The notes: generated by a model from the sequence alone, not told the origin. Positions 38,701-51,167 are shown, counted from the first letter of the stretch. The stretch: 64,000 nt of DNA from Diogma glabrata (GCA_963693315.1 OY856187.1:78876796-78940795), one strand, 5' to 3'. A program made the numbers and translations.

Positions 38701-40102
38701 GTTCTACTTAAATTTTAAGAGAAATACGTGGATACAAAATATATTCCACAAAAAAATATATATTTTAATAGTTAGTCACAATAATTCCATTTAATTATCA
38801 CTAAAACATTTATGTCAAAAATAATTAACATTAGGATGATAGCGCGCGTACAGTTTTCGTTACGTCACAAACCATATCAATTTGTTTTAACTTGCACATA
38901 TAAATTTTTGACTAAATTGGACTAACTCAGTGATACTAAATACAAACAAATTCAACTAATGGAAATATTGGCACTCACCAAATTTAATATTGATTATAAT
39001 ATTTTGTACTACGTAGATTTAATGCAATTTTTTTTGCTTGTTGATTTTACGGCACATTATTATAGTGGGCACAACACAAACATATAAAGATTTTTTTTTT
39101 GCGTTAACAATTTTACAAATTCATTAATTTTTTTTTTCTTTGTATGATTCAGAACGGCACACAACATATAAAATTTTTTTTTGTTTTAAATTTAAACTCA
39201 CAAATAACTTGCACTATGATTTTTGAAAGTCAACCGGACGGAATGACTATGTGACCATAACCATCACCACGCAAATGTAATAAACTAAGAGCTTTTAATA
39301 ATTGACAGAGCCGTATTATATAGCCAAAAATTTTTGTCTCGAAAAAACTCGAATACGGTGTTTTGGAAATTAATTGCCATCAAGTTTTCAATTGTTGGGA
39401 ATTTTTCAAAATTACACAAAACCGTTCGTTATTTGATACTATTGCACAACGACAAGGTTGTAACACAAAATATTTCCGACACATCAACAACATTCACCAT
39501 TGAATTCAAAATGAATCAAATGCAAAACTATAATCCAGAATCACATTATAGTGAAACGGAAAAATCATTTTGAAAGAAAATAAGACAATAGAATGATTAA
39601 CAAAAACGAGATATTAAATCGTTGAATGTTGATGACTGGAAAAATACGCACAGCCGACTTAGGGTTCAAAAAAAATTAGTTGTTTAATTACGGTTGATGT
39701 TTAGAGAATTCAAACTTTAATAGTATATTGAATGTAACCATAGCGCACGTCATTTTTAGGGTGTTGTAAAATAAAAATATGGATGATCTTTAAAGATAAT
39801 TATTAATTAATTGAAACCAACCAATCTTATATTAGATTAATTAACATATCAAACCAGCGTAATCAGTGCAAAAATCTTTTGGTTTTCTCACATATGGTCG
39901 GTCCAACTATTGAAAATTTAAATGGGGTCTAGGAAAAATAAGGAACTACGGGTTACGGGGACTATAAAAATACGGCTATTGAAGGTGAATGGATGGGAAA
40001 CTATTACGCGCGGTACAGGTGAATAATAAAAAAAAATGAAAACCAATAAATCTGAGACTATAATATACTGGGTTCAGACATTAGCCCAGACTATCCATTA
40101 CA
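35798..40102 (-). repeat. LTR (5' LTR in element orientation)
   Basis: It is 4305 bp, with the same length and order of arrays as 23630-27934. Start, end, array and intervening segments compared by eye are identical. As the 5' LTR it should hold the promoter; I could not place a transcription start. Confidence 0.95.
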
Positions 40103-40106
40103 CAGG
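40103..40106. repeat. Target site duplication CAGG (right)
   Basis: It is the partner of 23626-23629. Confidence 0.9.
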
Positions 40107-40569
40107 TTGTTTTTGTTGGTCCCAGATTGCAAGTATCAGGTCGTATACATACTACTTTTCCGTTCTCGTGGCGAGTAAAAGTATCATTTGTATTTATATA
40201 CTCTATCGGTGCATATAGTTTTAAATCTAATAAATAGAAAAAATGGCAATATTTTTTCCTTGTTAAAATTGGCGCATATTTTTAATCCTTCTCAATCTTT
40301 TTAATTAAAATTGTGTAAATAACCTTCACAACTGGTTAATGTTCCTTAAATTTTTAAAATTAATATGAAAACAAGTTTTACATCATTTTTTGTGTACATG
40401 CTCCTTTTTTATAATTTTTCTATTTACAAAAATTATCTAATTTTCTTTATACAGTGCCATCTGTAAACGTTGTTTCATTAAAAAATGTTACGTCATAAAT
40501 GTATACATTAAATTTGTTCATAAATATTAGCAACTTTAACAAAGAAACAAAAATAATCGTTCTCTTGAA

Positions 40570-41142
40570 ATATTTTTCTCATTTTTTTGTCGGACTGGCC
40601 GAACGCGGCTATATTTTTGTCGGACAACTCGATTTTTTATAATAACAAATGGTTTTTTATCGTGTTTAATTTTTGTCCGACATGTGGTAATCAATAAACA
40701 CTACCCCGCCAGAATTCCGACTTCCAGTCGTCGAACTGAAAAAACGCGGCCGAAAATTTGTCGGACAATATGACCCTTCAATTTCACTAATTTTTGTTAA
40801 ACAATCCTGTAAAAACTAGTTTTGTGGAGATTGATTTTCAATACCCTGGTATTTTGGCAAGTTTGAGTTGTCGGGCTCGACAAAACCAGACAATTTTTTG
40901 TCGGACAAATTTACCCTCGTTTTCTAAAACAAATTTCCAACCCTTTAATAAATTACAAAATTATGGTAATAAATATACAAGACCCCGGAAAATCGCCATG
41001 TTTCGGAGTTTCCCGAGGGAAAAAGCGGCCGAATCAAGGAAAATGGCAGATAAAATAGTTGTAGGACTCGTCAGGGACAAGCGCTTTACGAAGTATAAAA
41101 TATGTGGTAATCAGAAAATTAAGTAGGTGAAGGCCCAGGGAC
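40570..41142 (-). repeat. Right arm of the foldback element
   Basis: It is an inverted copy of 22051-22600. It ends GGCCCAGGGAC then TA. An open frame of 110 codons on the plus strand (40794-41126) is a by-product. Confidence 0.8.
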
Positions 41143-41493
41143 TAATAAAAAATATTCATATTTTTCTCAACAAATTATTCTGTACCTCACACGGTTGCGA
41201 GTGAGAATTTGTTGCCCGAGACGTTAATCGAGGGCAACAACTCGCTAGGGCTAAAATTTTGCACCCTACAACATTTTTTACACTTCCTACAAAAGGTCGT
41301 AAAGTAACTAACAAAGGCCGTAAAGTAACATTAAGCTTACTATAGGTGTGTCTCTCATATCGGCGTTATAAAAGGATGACATCTAGTAACAGAGGTTTGA
41401 GAGAAACTGAAAAAATTGATATACGACATCGAACAAATTCTCTCAATTGTGATACATCGTTTAAGTACACGTAAAAAAAAATTAGGTCACTAC

Positions 41494-43583
41494 TAGGGTA
41501 TCCAATGCCGATTATCGAGTATCCGGGTACCCGGGCATTTTTCCAACTATCTCGATTAACTACCCTGATCGACTATAGAATTTTGATTTTCCCCAAGCAA
41601 TCAAAAGATATCTAAGTTTGAATTAATATTAATTGGGACGTAGGTCTTAATGGAGACTTAATGGGACCTAGATCTTAAGAGGATTCTATGTGTTGTTACT
41701 TGTTGCGACTCGTATTATAAGTCCTTTTACAAAACACATTTTTTTAAAAAAATTATCAGTCAAAAGTAAATTCATGCAATTCAGGTCGAGTGAACAGCAT
41801 TTGGGAAATAAGCTAAATTCTATTCTTTTCAACCAAAATATTGTACCTCTGTGTCTGATATTGCAAGGAAATACATTTTTACTTTTGTTTTGGACCATCG
41901 TCTATCTAAATAGCCAATAAAAATGTTGGTGTACGGCTGTGTGTTTTTAAGTCGTGGGTGACCTTCCTGCATAGGATCTTGATGAAACTTGGCAAATGAT
42001 CCAGGTTCACTTGAAAATGGGAGATCTGGATTCATTTCAATTTTGGACAAAATGGTGTGGGTCTACCGAACACCTCTAAGTTTAAATCTTCAATAACTTC
42101 TAATCCCGGCTTATAATCTTATGGAAACTTAGTATATAAGGTTTTAGTATTGTTTCCAATATTTCTGCAAGTTCCAGTTTGTCACTTCCGGTTAAAAAGT
42201 TTTTTTTTGTGTTTATCCCTACTGTAGCCTGCAATTACCGATCGATTTTCATGAAACGTTGGCAAAAGCTTTCAAGTAACATGAGTATGATTTTACCAGC
42301 TTTTGGAGTACATTAGCTGGGGGTCCACCATATAACAGGTGTTTTTTTCCAACATTTTTTATGTTTGTTCGGAGCATACAACATTCGTTCGTGAATGAAT
42401 TTTGACGACACTTTGAAAAAAGATGCATGTATGGCAAGGTCTTTATGCACACTACAGCCTACAATAATGAAGTAATTATGATGAAACTTATGAAAAGGGT
42501 TTCAATTAGTGTGAGAAGATAATTATCACCTTTTGGGACACATTGATCAAAGTAGCGGGGGATCTACCATACAACTGCTGACTTTTCAAACTTTGTTTTT
42601 AAAGTTTGTTGGGGGAATACAGATTTCATTCATTAATCAATTTTAATGACACTTTGACAAAAGATGGAGACTTAAATGACGAAGAACTGATTAGTTTTTG
42701 GGCAATATTGGGATAAGTGGTGAGGTCTCCCGAACACCTATTTATTGTGCCACTATTTTTTGAATGTTTGTTGGAAGGATACAACCGTGAATGAATTTTG
42801 ATGACACTTTGGGAAAAGATGCAAATATGTATGGCAAGGAGCTGATTAGTTTTTGAGCGGTATTAAACAAAGTTGTGGGGGTCCTCCGAGCACGTTGGTT
42901 TTTGAAAGCTTCATAACATTTGTACCTGATAATCTAATTGGATGAAGCTTGGTACATAAATATTTAGTACGGTTCACCACAGTTCTGCATCCCAACTTCC
43001 GGTTTGATATTGCCGTTAATTCTTTTTTTACTTTTTCTCTTACTACAGAACTCTTGTTTGTTGGGATATACTACAGCTTTCTATAATATTGATGTAATTA
43101 GAACTACCGAAATCTCCGATATTCTACAAGCCCTATTCATTCGCGCCATCTTAAAAAAATAATCAACATTGCCATATGCAAAAAATTGGATTAGCGTTTT
43201 TGATTAAATTTTTTGAATTTTTTTATATGGAGTTTTATTTTTCTAGATGGCGTTAAGGCGATTTTTTGAATTTTTTTTATATTGAGTTTTAATTTCAAAA
43301 TGGCGCTACAAGTTCACTATTTTTTTGTGCTAAAAAATGAAGAAGGCTTGTATATCGAGGGTTTTGGAACTACGCAAAATCTATAACATTGGTTAGCAAA
43401 GATTTGAATGGATATTAGCTCACTATATATCTAGAACGTTTTGTTTCCAAAGCTGTGGTGACGTTAGCCTATGCATCAGCGTCACAATATTTTTTTTTTT
43501 CAAATTCCCGAGTACCCGGGTATTTCGGGAATTAATACTCAACTACCCGGGTACCTGCAAAGTCGAGTAATTTGAATACCCTA
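41494..43583. mobile_element. 2.1-kb non-autonomous transposon with CACTAC flanks
   Basis: The left end TAGGGTATCCAA and right end TTTGAATACCCTA are inverted, each followed inward by GTACCCGGG-type motifs. CACTAC occurs directly outside both ends (41488-41493, 43584-43589). The interior has degenerate repeats (TTTTGATGACACTTTG with AAAAGATGCA near 42400, 42645 and 42795) and no transposase. The superfamily is open: a 6-bp duplication is atypical. Confidence 0.65.
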
Positions 43584-43589
43584 CACTAC

Positions 43590-44905
43590 AACCTCTTTTG
43601 AGTCAACTGAATCTCATTTGGTTGTTGTATCTTCTTATTTTGTTTTTGAAGGCTAGATAATTGAATTTGAGGTTATTTTGACAGGGAATATTCTGTTGGT
43701 TTGGTTCAAAATAAGTTGTGACCGATTTTTTTCTTTCAGTGTATTTGGAATTTATCCTCGTTTAAACAATGGTGCCCGTAAAACATTATGCACTAACAAA
43801 ATATATTCATGTAATCAAACCTTATACTCAATTACGCCTCTTTTCAAAATATCGTGTGTGTGTGAACAAATATCATCCTCGAGTTATCAAGACATTTATT
43901 AGACCGGTAGTGACCCAATGAAAATAAACAATATAGAGTTCACAGTCCGGAACAATTTCGAAAATTGTTTTGCCTCAAGGTAGTGTGAATGTTTACAAAT
44001 AAAACGTTTTTAGAACCCTTCATACCTCATTTTCACAATTTTGCTTTTAGTTATGACGATAATCATTTTTTAATATTATTACTAAATAGACAAGACACAC
44101 AACAATTAAGTCAAAATTATTACTAGTTACATATAAGTTTCCTAAAACTTAATTTTATTATAAAGTAATCTAACGAGTACATCTTTGTAACGTTACGCTC
44201 TCGTAATTTGAATAGTATCAAGGCTGTCAATCAAAAATACAAACAAAGGAACAAGATCACTATTTATTCAAATCTAAGAATTTCTTTTGCATTCAAAAAA
44301 TTAGTTCTGGATTATCAAAACTAATTTAACAAAACAAATAAATTTCTCGCAATTTTTAATTGTATCTAAATGTGATGTAGTTGTTATCTTAATCTTATAC
44401 TTGTGAGGTTTCATGTATATAACAACTTGTTAATGGAGCAAATTTAGTGAAATTTATGTACATAATTTTTTTGTTTGGTATCTTTTTTGTTAACGAAAAA
44501 ACATCGGACTCTAGTGTGAGTAGACATAACGTGATTAAGTTGATAAACAATTTTCCTCTAAGGCAATCTACAAGTTAGAATATAGCAGAATAACATGGCC
44601 ACAAGTTAACAAACTCAGTTAACAGGTACAACGACCAGGTTATTCGATTAATTTAATATTTTTCACTTAATAGCCCATAGGACAATCACAACATTTATTT
44701 CATTTAAACAAACAAGATTTCATTGAGAATCCCTCCAATTTTTTGTTTAACAAAAGAAATGAATTATTAAAACCAAAGGCATGAATGAAAGAAAATTATG
44801 AAATTACGTTTAAATCAGCATAGAAATACGAAAATGAAACAATAAACAAACTTTACCATGCCATAAACTATAATTTAGTTCAATTGTTCACTTGAAATAA
44901 TCAAC
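43590..44905. other. AT-rich region upstream of the secreted-protein gene
   Basis: No repeat or gene could be supported. It should include the promoter of the gene at 44906, but no core element stands out. Confidence 0.4.
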
Positions 44906-45556
44906 ATGTTTGTGAATCACAATAAAAAGATTTTAATTTTAATTTTACTAACTGAAAGTTTCGTATCTGGACAACATAATTCCAACAATGTTAACTTTCA
45001 TCAAAAATCACGTTTTATAAATTTATCATCGAATGGAACTATGACGGAAGTACATTTAGCATTTGATATACCATTCCTGCATATACCAATAAAACGATCA
45101 ATGAAAAGTTTTCAAGGTATTGCAACATCAATGATGAATTTTCAACCGTTTGCTCAATTTAGTCTTGGCGCGATAGGTTTATCGTTATTTGCCGGTATTG
45201 GTGCTATATATATGGGAGGACTATCACAAGTATTGCCTTATAAAGTTTACAATAGAAAGCTTCAGAGTGAATACTATGTATTTGATGGTTTAAAGGATAT
45301 GAACTTTTTAGAATTAATTCGAAAATCAATTTTTAATCCAAAATCATGTTTACACAAAAACATATGTGATATAGTAAAACAATCAGTGATAAGTGTTGTT
45401 CGGAATGAAAAACCATTGATGAGTGAAATAATTATTGAAGATTTAACAAAATCGAAATGGTTCATGGAATTAGTGTACGATAGAGAATTAAGTGAGGCCA
45501 TTTTATCTGGACAGAATTTAGAAAATTGTGAAACGAAATATTATTCATGTTTGTAA
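44906..45556 (+). CDS. Small secreted or membrane protein, possibly DM4/DM12-like
   Basis: This is an intronless frame of 216 residues. The N-terminal stretch KKILILILLTESFVSG looks like a signal peptide. A segment around 80-103 (FSLGAIGLSLFAGIGAIYMG) is hydrophobic enough for a membrane helix. The C-terminal half has SCLHKNICDIV and ends with a pattern Y...A...G...NCE..YYSC. Paired Cys in 'CL...IC' and the 'Y-x-A ... G ... C ... Y..C' ending recall the insect DM4/DM12 family of small secreted proteins of unknown function, but the match is loose. The composition and long frame support a real gene. The start is the first ATG, in context AACATG. No neighbouring gene is on the same strand. Confidence 0.6.
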   Translation: MFVNHNKKILILILLTESFVSGQHNSNNVNFHQKSRFINLSSNGTMTEVHLAFDIPFLHIPIKRSMKSFQGIATSMMNFQPFAQFSLGAIGLSLFAGIGAIYMGGLSQVLPYKVYNRKLQSEYYVFDGLKDMNFLELIRKSIFNPKSCLHKNICDIVKQSVISVVRNEKPLMSEIIIEDLTKSKWFMELVYDRELSEAILSGQNLENCETKYYSCL

Positions 45557-46904
45557 ATTATATTTCGATGTAGTTTTTAAGGAAAAATATATGATTTTAT
45601 AGCTAAATTGTTATCAATATTTTGTGAGATTTTTATTTTAGTGGAATGATTAAGATAAATCGAAATACCGCCCATGCTATCTAACGAACAGGAGTTTCGA
45701 AAATAAAAAGCAAGATGTAGAACCTTGCTCCTCAACTTTGTGCAACTTCTTTTTCTAGTTGACTTAGTGTTTTATAATTTATAGATATTCAAAGAGTCTA
45801 ATGAATATTTTATATTATTACCTATTGTGTTAAACTTGTGCTTTAATTCTTTTAACATTTAATATGAATGAATGTATCATCTGTTTTTGGTATTATATTT
45901 GGATATTTGGTTATATTTGGTTATATACTTTCCAATCGGTAACAAATTTGTCTGTACATGTGAATTTTTAGACCTTTTAAGGTTTAGTAGTGCAATCGTC
46001 TCATTGGTAAAACTTCGAATCCGCTCGACTTCAGCTCAGTTAAATTTTTGGAGTTTCACAACCAAGGGAGAAACTGTTAAATAATTAATTTTATCAACTG
46101 TATTTTTTGAGTTATTTTTAAATTATTTTATTTATTAATTATTTTAGCACTTATTTCAGCCCTTTAAAAGCCTTATAACAAAAAACTCCAAAACATTTAT
46201 TTTATTTTATTTTTAGCTATTATCAATTAAAATTAGAGGAAAAAGTAGCACTTTACCGTCAAGGGTAGATAAAGTAGTACTTTAACAGCAAGGGTACATA
46301 AAGTATTTTGATGTAAGTATTTTGCTGTTGATATTCCTCAAGTTTTTCCATCTTTGAAAGCACAGGTATTCTCTTTAATAAACCATCCGTGATTTTTCAG
46401 GCAGTAATCTACGAATTGCCTCTGAAGCCTTCTCTTCCACATCAGAAGGCAGTTTTCTTCTGTAATATCGCACATATTCACAAACCCAAAGTAGTTAATA
46501 TTCAAATTCACTTTTTGCGAAAAACAAAAAAATTGATTTGTTTGTTTGTTTATAAAACTCTGTATAGCAACCAAAAAGTTATTAAAGCCAACTCATTTTT
46601 TAGTGAAACCGTTTTTTCCGGACACTTTTGAATTAAATTTATCATTGATTTTTCTTTATTTTTTGGTCTTTTTTAAAAATTTTGTGCTCCACACGACGAT
46701 AAAATTTCATTATCTTCTGGATCCTAATTAGCGTCTCGGCTAAACCGCTCTCGAAGATGAAGTGCAATTTTATCGTCTTGTACAATAAATAACTACTAGG
46801 AATCGCCCAGTGGCCGAAACTCGGCCATTGTAAATAGAAATTGTAAAAAGACCTCCAACAAAATAGCTACAACACATTATTTCAGAGTTTGATTTTTTGA
46901 TATA
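45557..46904. other. AT-rich intergenic region with minor repeats
   Basis: It contains two units of a 29-34-bp repeat at about 46243-46310 (AAAGTAGCACTTTA and AAAGTAGTACTTTA types). The minus-strand frame 46338-46574 reads plausibly as protein but matches nothing I know. Confidence 0.4.
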
Positions 46905-47425
46905 ATAGATTTTGAATTGTGAAACAAATAGCTTTTAGAAAAAAAAAATAAAATAACCGAACAAAAAACTCAAAAAACACAACTATCACATTTTTGCCAT
47001 TCATTCTGAAAAAATCGTCAAAATTAAAAAAAAAAGTATTTTTCGGCACATCTACTACTCGAGACCAATCCTACGATATAAATATTGCCACACTTTTGAT
47101 GGTGCAAATATTTTAAAATTGTACCGCAAAAATATTGCTTACGTATTTATATATAGATATAGATTGATTTTGAATTGTGAAACAAATAATTTGAAAAAAA
47201 AAAAAAAAAAAAACAAAATAACCGAACAAAAAACTCAAAAAACAAAACTATCACATTTTTGCCACTTTTATCTGAAAAATCGTCAAAATTCAAAAAAAAG
47301 TATTTTTCGGCATATCTACTACTCAAGACCTTTCCTACGATATACATATTGCCACACTTTTGATGGAGCAAATATTTTAAAATTGTACCGCAAAAATATT
47401 GCTAACGTATTTATATATAGATAGA
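46905..47425. repeat. Tandem duplication, 258-bp period
   Basis: TTTGAATTGTGAAACAAAT at 46911 recurs at 47169; the following segments, including TTTTCGGCA, TCTACTACTC and ATTGCCACACTTTTGATGG, are shared in order. The copies differ by substitutions and poly-A length. Confidence 0.85.
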
Positions 47426-47504
47426 TAATTTACGCCACGAAGATAACTGATGAAAGTTGAATTTCGAAGTTGAATGAAGTTTGAATTTCGAAATATCATC
47501 AGCT

Positions 47505-47605
47505 TGGTGCCTGGTGGCGTAGTAGATCCTGTCTGCCAAAGAATTCGAAAATTGGCAGTAATGAGGTTATAAGTTCGAATCGTAACTGAAACACGTATAA
47601 AGACA
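47505..47605 (+). ncRNA. tRNA-derived SINE head (candidate)
   Basis: TGGCGTAGTAG near 47514 matches the pol III A box (TGGCNNAGTNG), and GTTCGAATC near 47573 matches the B box perfectly. Spacing is about 50 bp. It has extra sequence compared with a functional tRNA, so it is a SINE or tRNA-like pseudogene. An AT-rich stretch follows. Confidence 0.6.
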
Positions 47606-47637
47606 AAAATAGAGTTTTAATATAATAAGCTGTAATA

Positions 47638-47965
47638 GTCCCTGGGCCGGCGCCAAGTTCATATGATGATTACCACATTTTATGCTTCGTGAGGCTCCTG
47701 TCCTTCTCGAAAAATGCCGATGGCCCGTGATCTTGTAAATTTGCTACCACATTTTTTTTTAACTGTGGGGGGCTGGAAATTTGTTTTAGAACACGAGGGT
47801 AAGCTTGTTCCACCAAAATATGTCTGCTATTGTCGAGTCCGACATCTGACATTTTGGATGTTTGGGTTGTCGGACTAGACAATAACGGACAAATTTTAGT
47901 CGAACAAGGACACCCTCGTGTTCTGAAACAAGTTTCCAACCCTCACAGTTAAAACAAAAATTTAC
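47638..47965 (+). repeat. Partial third copy of the foldback element
   Basis: It starts GTCCCTGGGCC after TA, shares the ATTACCACAT and GAAATTTGTTTTAGAA segments with 22051-22600, then folds back on itself around 47855 (TGTCGAGTCCGACA against TGTCGGACTAGACA). The right terminus is missing. Confidence 0.75.
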
Positions 47966-48079
47966 AACATCCCGGGCATTGTAATTCCCCTTACTTTAAG
48001 AGATTCGTGCGTCATTTGACATTTCATTTTGCATTGTTTTCAAACAAAAATTAGTTTTCAAATTTGTTTGTTACACTTA

Positions 48080-48300
48080 TAAATAAAAATGGAGGAAAAA
48101 TTAATTGACGAAATAAAAAAAGTAAAATTCGAAAAAGTTCGCAAAAGTACTCAAATGTCTGAACTTTCATTCGTGTTAATTTGAAAAATTGCTCTGGATC
48201 ATTATATTTAATTTTATTAAAATTTAGTACATAAAATCCACATTTCTTTCTATTTAAATTTATTTCTCGCACCCACCAACGCTTTTCCTTTTTTTAGTTT
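48080..48300 (-). pseudogene. PIF/Harbinger transposase N-terminal relic
   Basis: The minus strand reads KEKRWWVREINLNRKKCGFY then NDPEQFFKLTRMKVQTFEYF. This resembles the N-terminal part of HARBI1/PIF transposases ('RRWWVR.IN..R...G.Y ... F....RM...TF..L'). No DDE domain follows, and the frame ends in AT-rich DNA. It is a short, dead fragment. I rely on remembered family consensus. Confidence 0.65.
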
Positions 48301-48980
48301 TAAAATAACTGTCAACGCACGTGTGATTGTAATTGATTTTTTTTTTAATTTAGCGCATACAGATGTCAGCGCATGTAACGGATAGAAATGTCACTAACGG
48401 ACGCTCGCATTAACGTATTATTCTAATTCAAGCTTAAAATGATTATATCAACAATATTTATTTTGAATGGATAATAGATTGGAAGGATTGCGATCTAAAG
48501 AAAAGCATTAATCAAACATCATAAGCTGATGTCAGAATTTAATTTGCAGAAGGGTTTATTTTTCAATTTTTAATTCGTTTTCAATAAAATTGAGAAACAA
48601 AAAATGTTTTTTTTATATTGTTTATTAAATAATGTTGGTCTAATGAATATTTCAGCATTAATTTTTCATTTGATTTATTTTCAAATTTATTTCATTATTG
48701 TTCTCTGATATTTATTTATTCGAATAATTGTAATTTTACGAATGTATCAATTTTGAGCACAACCACTTCGTTTGAAATCGATAAATCTGTTTTTAAATTA
48801 TATTAAGTCTATCGATTTTGAAGTATTCAACACGTTTGGGACACCAGGCTTAGAACTATGGTGTTTCTGATGAGTATTGTAGTTCAATCCTAACACAAAA
48901 CAGACAAAAAAGAAGGCAGTCTTGAGGACTGCCGACAGAAGTAAAAACTAAAAACTGTGAAATAGCTGTGTTGTATCGTC
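48301..48980. other. AT-rich region, nothing specific
   Basis: No gene or repeat is supported here apart from a small GC-richer hairpin near 48913 (GGCAGTCTTGAGGACTGCC). Confidence 0.4.
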
Positions 48981-48984
48981 TAAA

Positions 48985-49375
48985 TACAACAAAATTTTTA
49001 CTTACTTTACCACTCTTACACACTGTTATTACCTGATTAAACATTCATAAAATTCAATAAAAAAGATAAAAACAAAAAATGAATCAAGAGAACGAGAATA
49101 AAATTATTTATAATATATTATCATTAATTTCAACAATACTTAGGTTATTCGTACTATCAGTTGCGTTTTCTTTATTAAAAAATAAAAAGTATAAAGAAAA
49201 ACACAATAATCAAATATGACAAAAACAATTTTTTTTATGTTACTTAAAAATACAACAAAATCTTTACTTACTGTACCACACTTACACACTGTTATAAACC
49301 GGAAAAAAATCAAATTCAATAAAAAAGAAAAAAAAAACAAATTATAAATCAAGAAAAGGAGAATAAGAAATAAGA
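48985..49375. repeat. Pair of about 125-bp direct repeats
   Basis: AATACAACAAAATTTTTACTTACTTTACCA at about 48980, abbreviated here to its shared core TACAACAAAAT, and the following CTTACACACTGTTAT, TTCAATAAAAAAGA and AATCAAGA recur in order from about 49250. The copies are about 260 bp apart. Confidence 0.65.
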
Positions 49376-49489
49376 ACATAACAAATGATTACAATTTATC
49401 TCACTCTCTTTTAATATTTATTTTATATTGAATTTTTATTTAGCGTGACGATGACTCGAATATATAAATTTTCGATACAAAATCGCACA

Positions 49490-51167
49490 ACGCGCCTAAA
49501 GAAGTTTTCACTTCAAAAATTTCTAAGAGAAAGTGAAAAATAATTTCGAATTGTAAAATTCCAACAGTTACGTGAGCTAAATTTCTCACAAATCTCCCCG
49601 AATTCAAATTCCCTCAGTATTGTCTATATATGTAATATAAATTGCAACAAATTCATCATTTGTAAGATATTAGTTTTGCATTGATTGATTAGCAACACTC
49701 GTGACTTAGAATGTTGACTAAATAGAAATATTCTCGACCAATGGATTAGAATGGTTGTTAAAAATTAAATTTACTCTGACGACCCATCAAAAAAAAATTC
49801 TTTTTGGAGAAAAAATCACGAGGGCATTTTGTTAAAATAAAAATAACATGTGCTGTAAAATCAACGAAGTTTTAGGCAAATGATTAGGACCTTTTTTGTA
49901 GAGATATGAGATATTTAAACACTTCAACGATTTTATTAAAAATGATCTTTGACGATTTTGCGGCAAGTGTTCTTTTTATTTAAAAAAATGCCCTCGTGTT
50001 TTTTCAACAAAACGAATTTTTTAGGAGGCATCTGAGAAAATTTTGTTATTTTGTCTGAGAAAAAAGTGGCATTGGGAGAAAAATATGCTGTGGCATTACA
50101 CGAATGTGCCATCGGTTTCATTTTCTGTTCCGCATTTAAGCGAGTTACACATTCCAAATTTCTCAAACCCCATGATCCCAGAGTTTGCTAGAATAACACC
50201 TGAGATATTTTTACTGTACGTTGAGCCCACCCAGTGAGTTAAAATTTCACTGGTTGAATAGGATCCTGCACATCAAAGGTATTTTTGTTCTAGTTCTGGC
50301 CGAATGGGAGCAGGTTCACGAAATGGATCCTGATATACTTACAGATATGTGTGCATACAGATATGTGTGTTACCGTGTACCGGTACCGCAAGTACCGTGA
50401 AGGGGTTTGCGCCGGTGAAGCTTGGGAAGAACAAAAAAAAAACGACTGAAACTACATCATCCTGGACATCTCTAATAGGAGGTCCAGTCCAGTCCACCAC
50501 CACTCTTCCCATTATTTATTTATTCTCTTATCCTATGGCGGATAACCAATTTTATCCTAGTGATGGACATTTGATAACAGAGGGATATCCATATTTAATT
50601 AAAATGGAACAAATAAAACAATTATGAATATCAAGCTCACCTCCTGCAGCCAAATTCGGTAACTAACCAAACAAAAAGTCTGTGTTTTAAAACTTTACTC
50701 ACTTAAAATTAGATATTTTTTCGGTAAAGTGATAAGAAACTTATCACTTCACCGCTTCACAGTTACAGAATTTGACTGCAGGTCCAAGCAATTTGAACGA
50801 AGTATGCAATCCGATTAGTATCATTAGAAGTTTCAATAAATAAAACACCTTTCGTTTATCTTGAAAATAATAGTATGTACTGTAATTCAAAACTGGTGTG
50901 GTTGATACTTTTCATCCAACCGTACTCAATCGATCTTTCCACCAACTCGCTTTTCTTTTATTTTCTGAAGAAAAAATATAATAAATATGTCTGGCATATT
51001 TAGAAAGAAAGAAAACTATATTTTCTGACACAAATATAGGTTTCAAGTTAATTTTATGTTGCAGTGGGAATTATAGAATCTACGAATTCCCACATACTAA
51101 TTAATATGATAGCAAAACTAGACAAAATTAATTCTGAATCATATAACCGCTTGGGAAGTTATTAAAG
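49490..51167. other. Repeat-derived intergenic DNA
   Basis: It starts with the recurring end motif GCGCCTAAAGAAGTTTTCAC. An imperfect inverted pair, CACGAGGGCATTTTGTT near 49817 and AAATGCCCTCGTG near 49986, suggests an old foldback element. A 30-codon frame at 50535-50627 is too short to support. Confidence 0.4.

Larger units (their letters stand above)
23630..40102 (-). mobile_element. Complete Ty3/gypsy-type LTR retrotransposon with 4.3-kb LTRs (16,473 bp)
   Basis: Direct repeats 23630-27934 and 35798-40102 (4305 bp each, constant offset 12,168 bp) flank a 7.9-kb interior, with CAGG duplications outside. The LTR ends are TGTAAT...ATTACA. On the minus strand the order is 5' LTR, tRNA-Lys primer site, 2.1-kb leader, gag, pol (protease, RT, RNase H, integrase), a 0.8-kb 3' region and 3' LTR. 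No envelope gene is seen. Segments compared between the LTRs show no difference, implying a recent insertion. The only clear lesion is an in-frame TGA at codon 19 of gag. LTRs of this length are far above the few hundred to about 2000 bp usual in the group. Confidence 0.95.

Noticed and set aside
45985..46040. Second possible pol III A/B box pair
   Set aside because: A TTCGAATCC motif is present, but no convincing A box at the right distance upstream.
46338..46574. 78-codon minus-strand frame with CDITEENCLLMWKRRLQRQF
   Set aside because: It looks protein-like but has no recognised family, no exon partners and no start context. Left out as a gene.
50349..50627. 92-codon plus-strand frame
   Set aside because: It has mixed composition, no motif, and overlaps repeat-like DNA.
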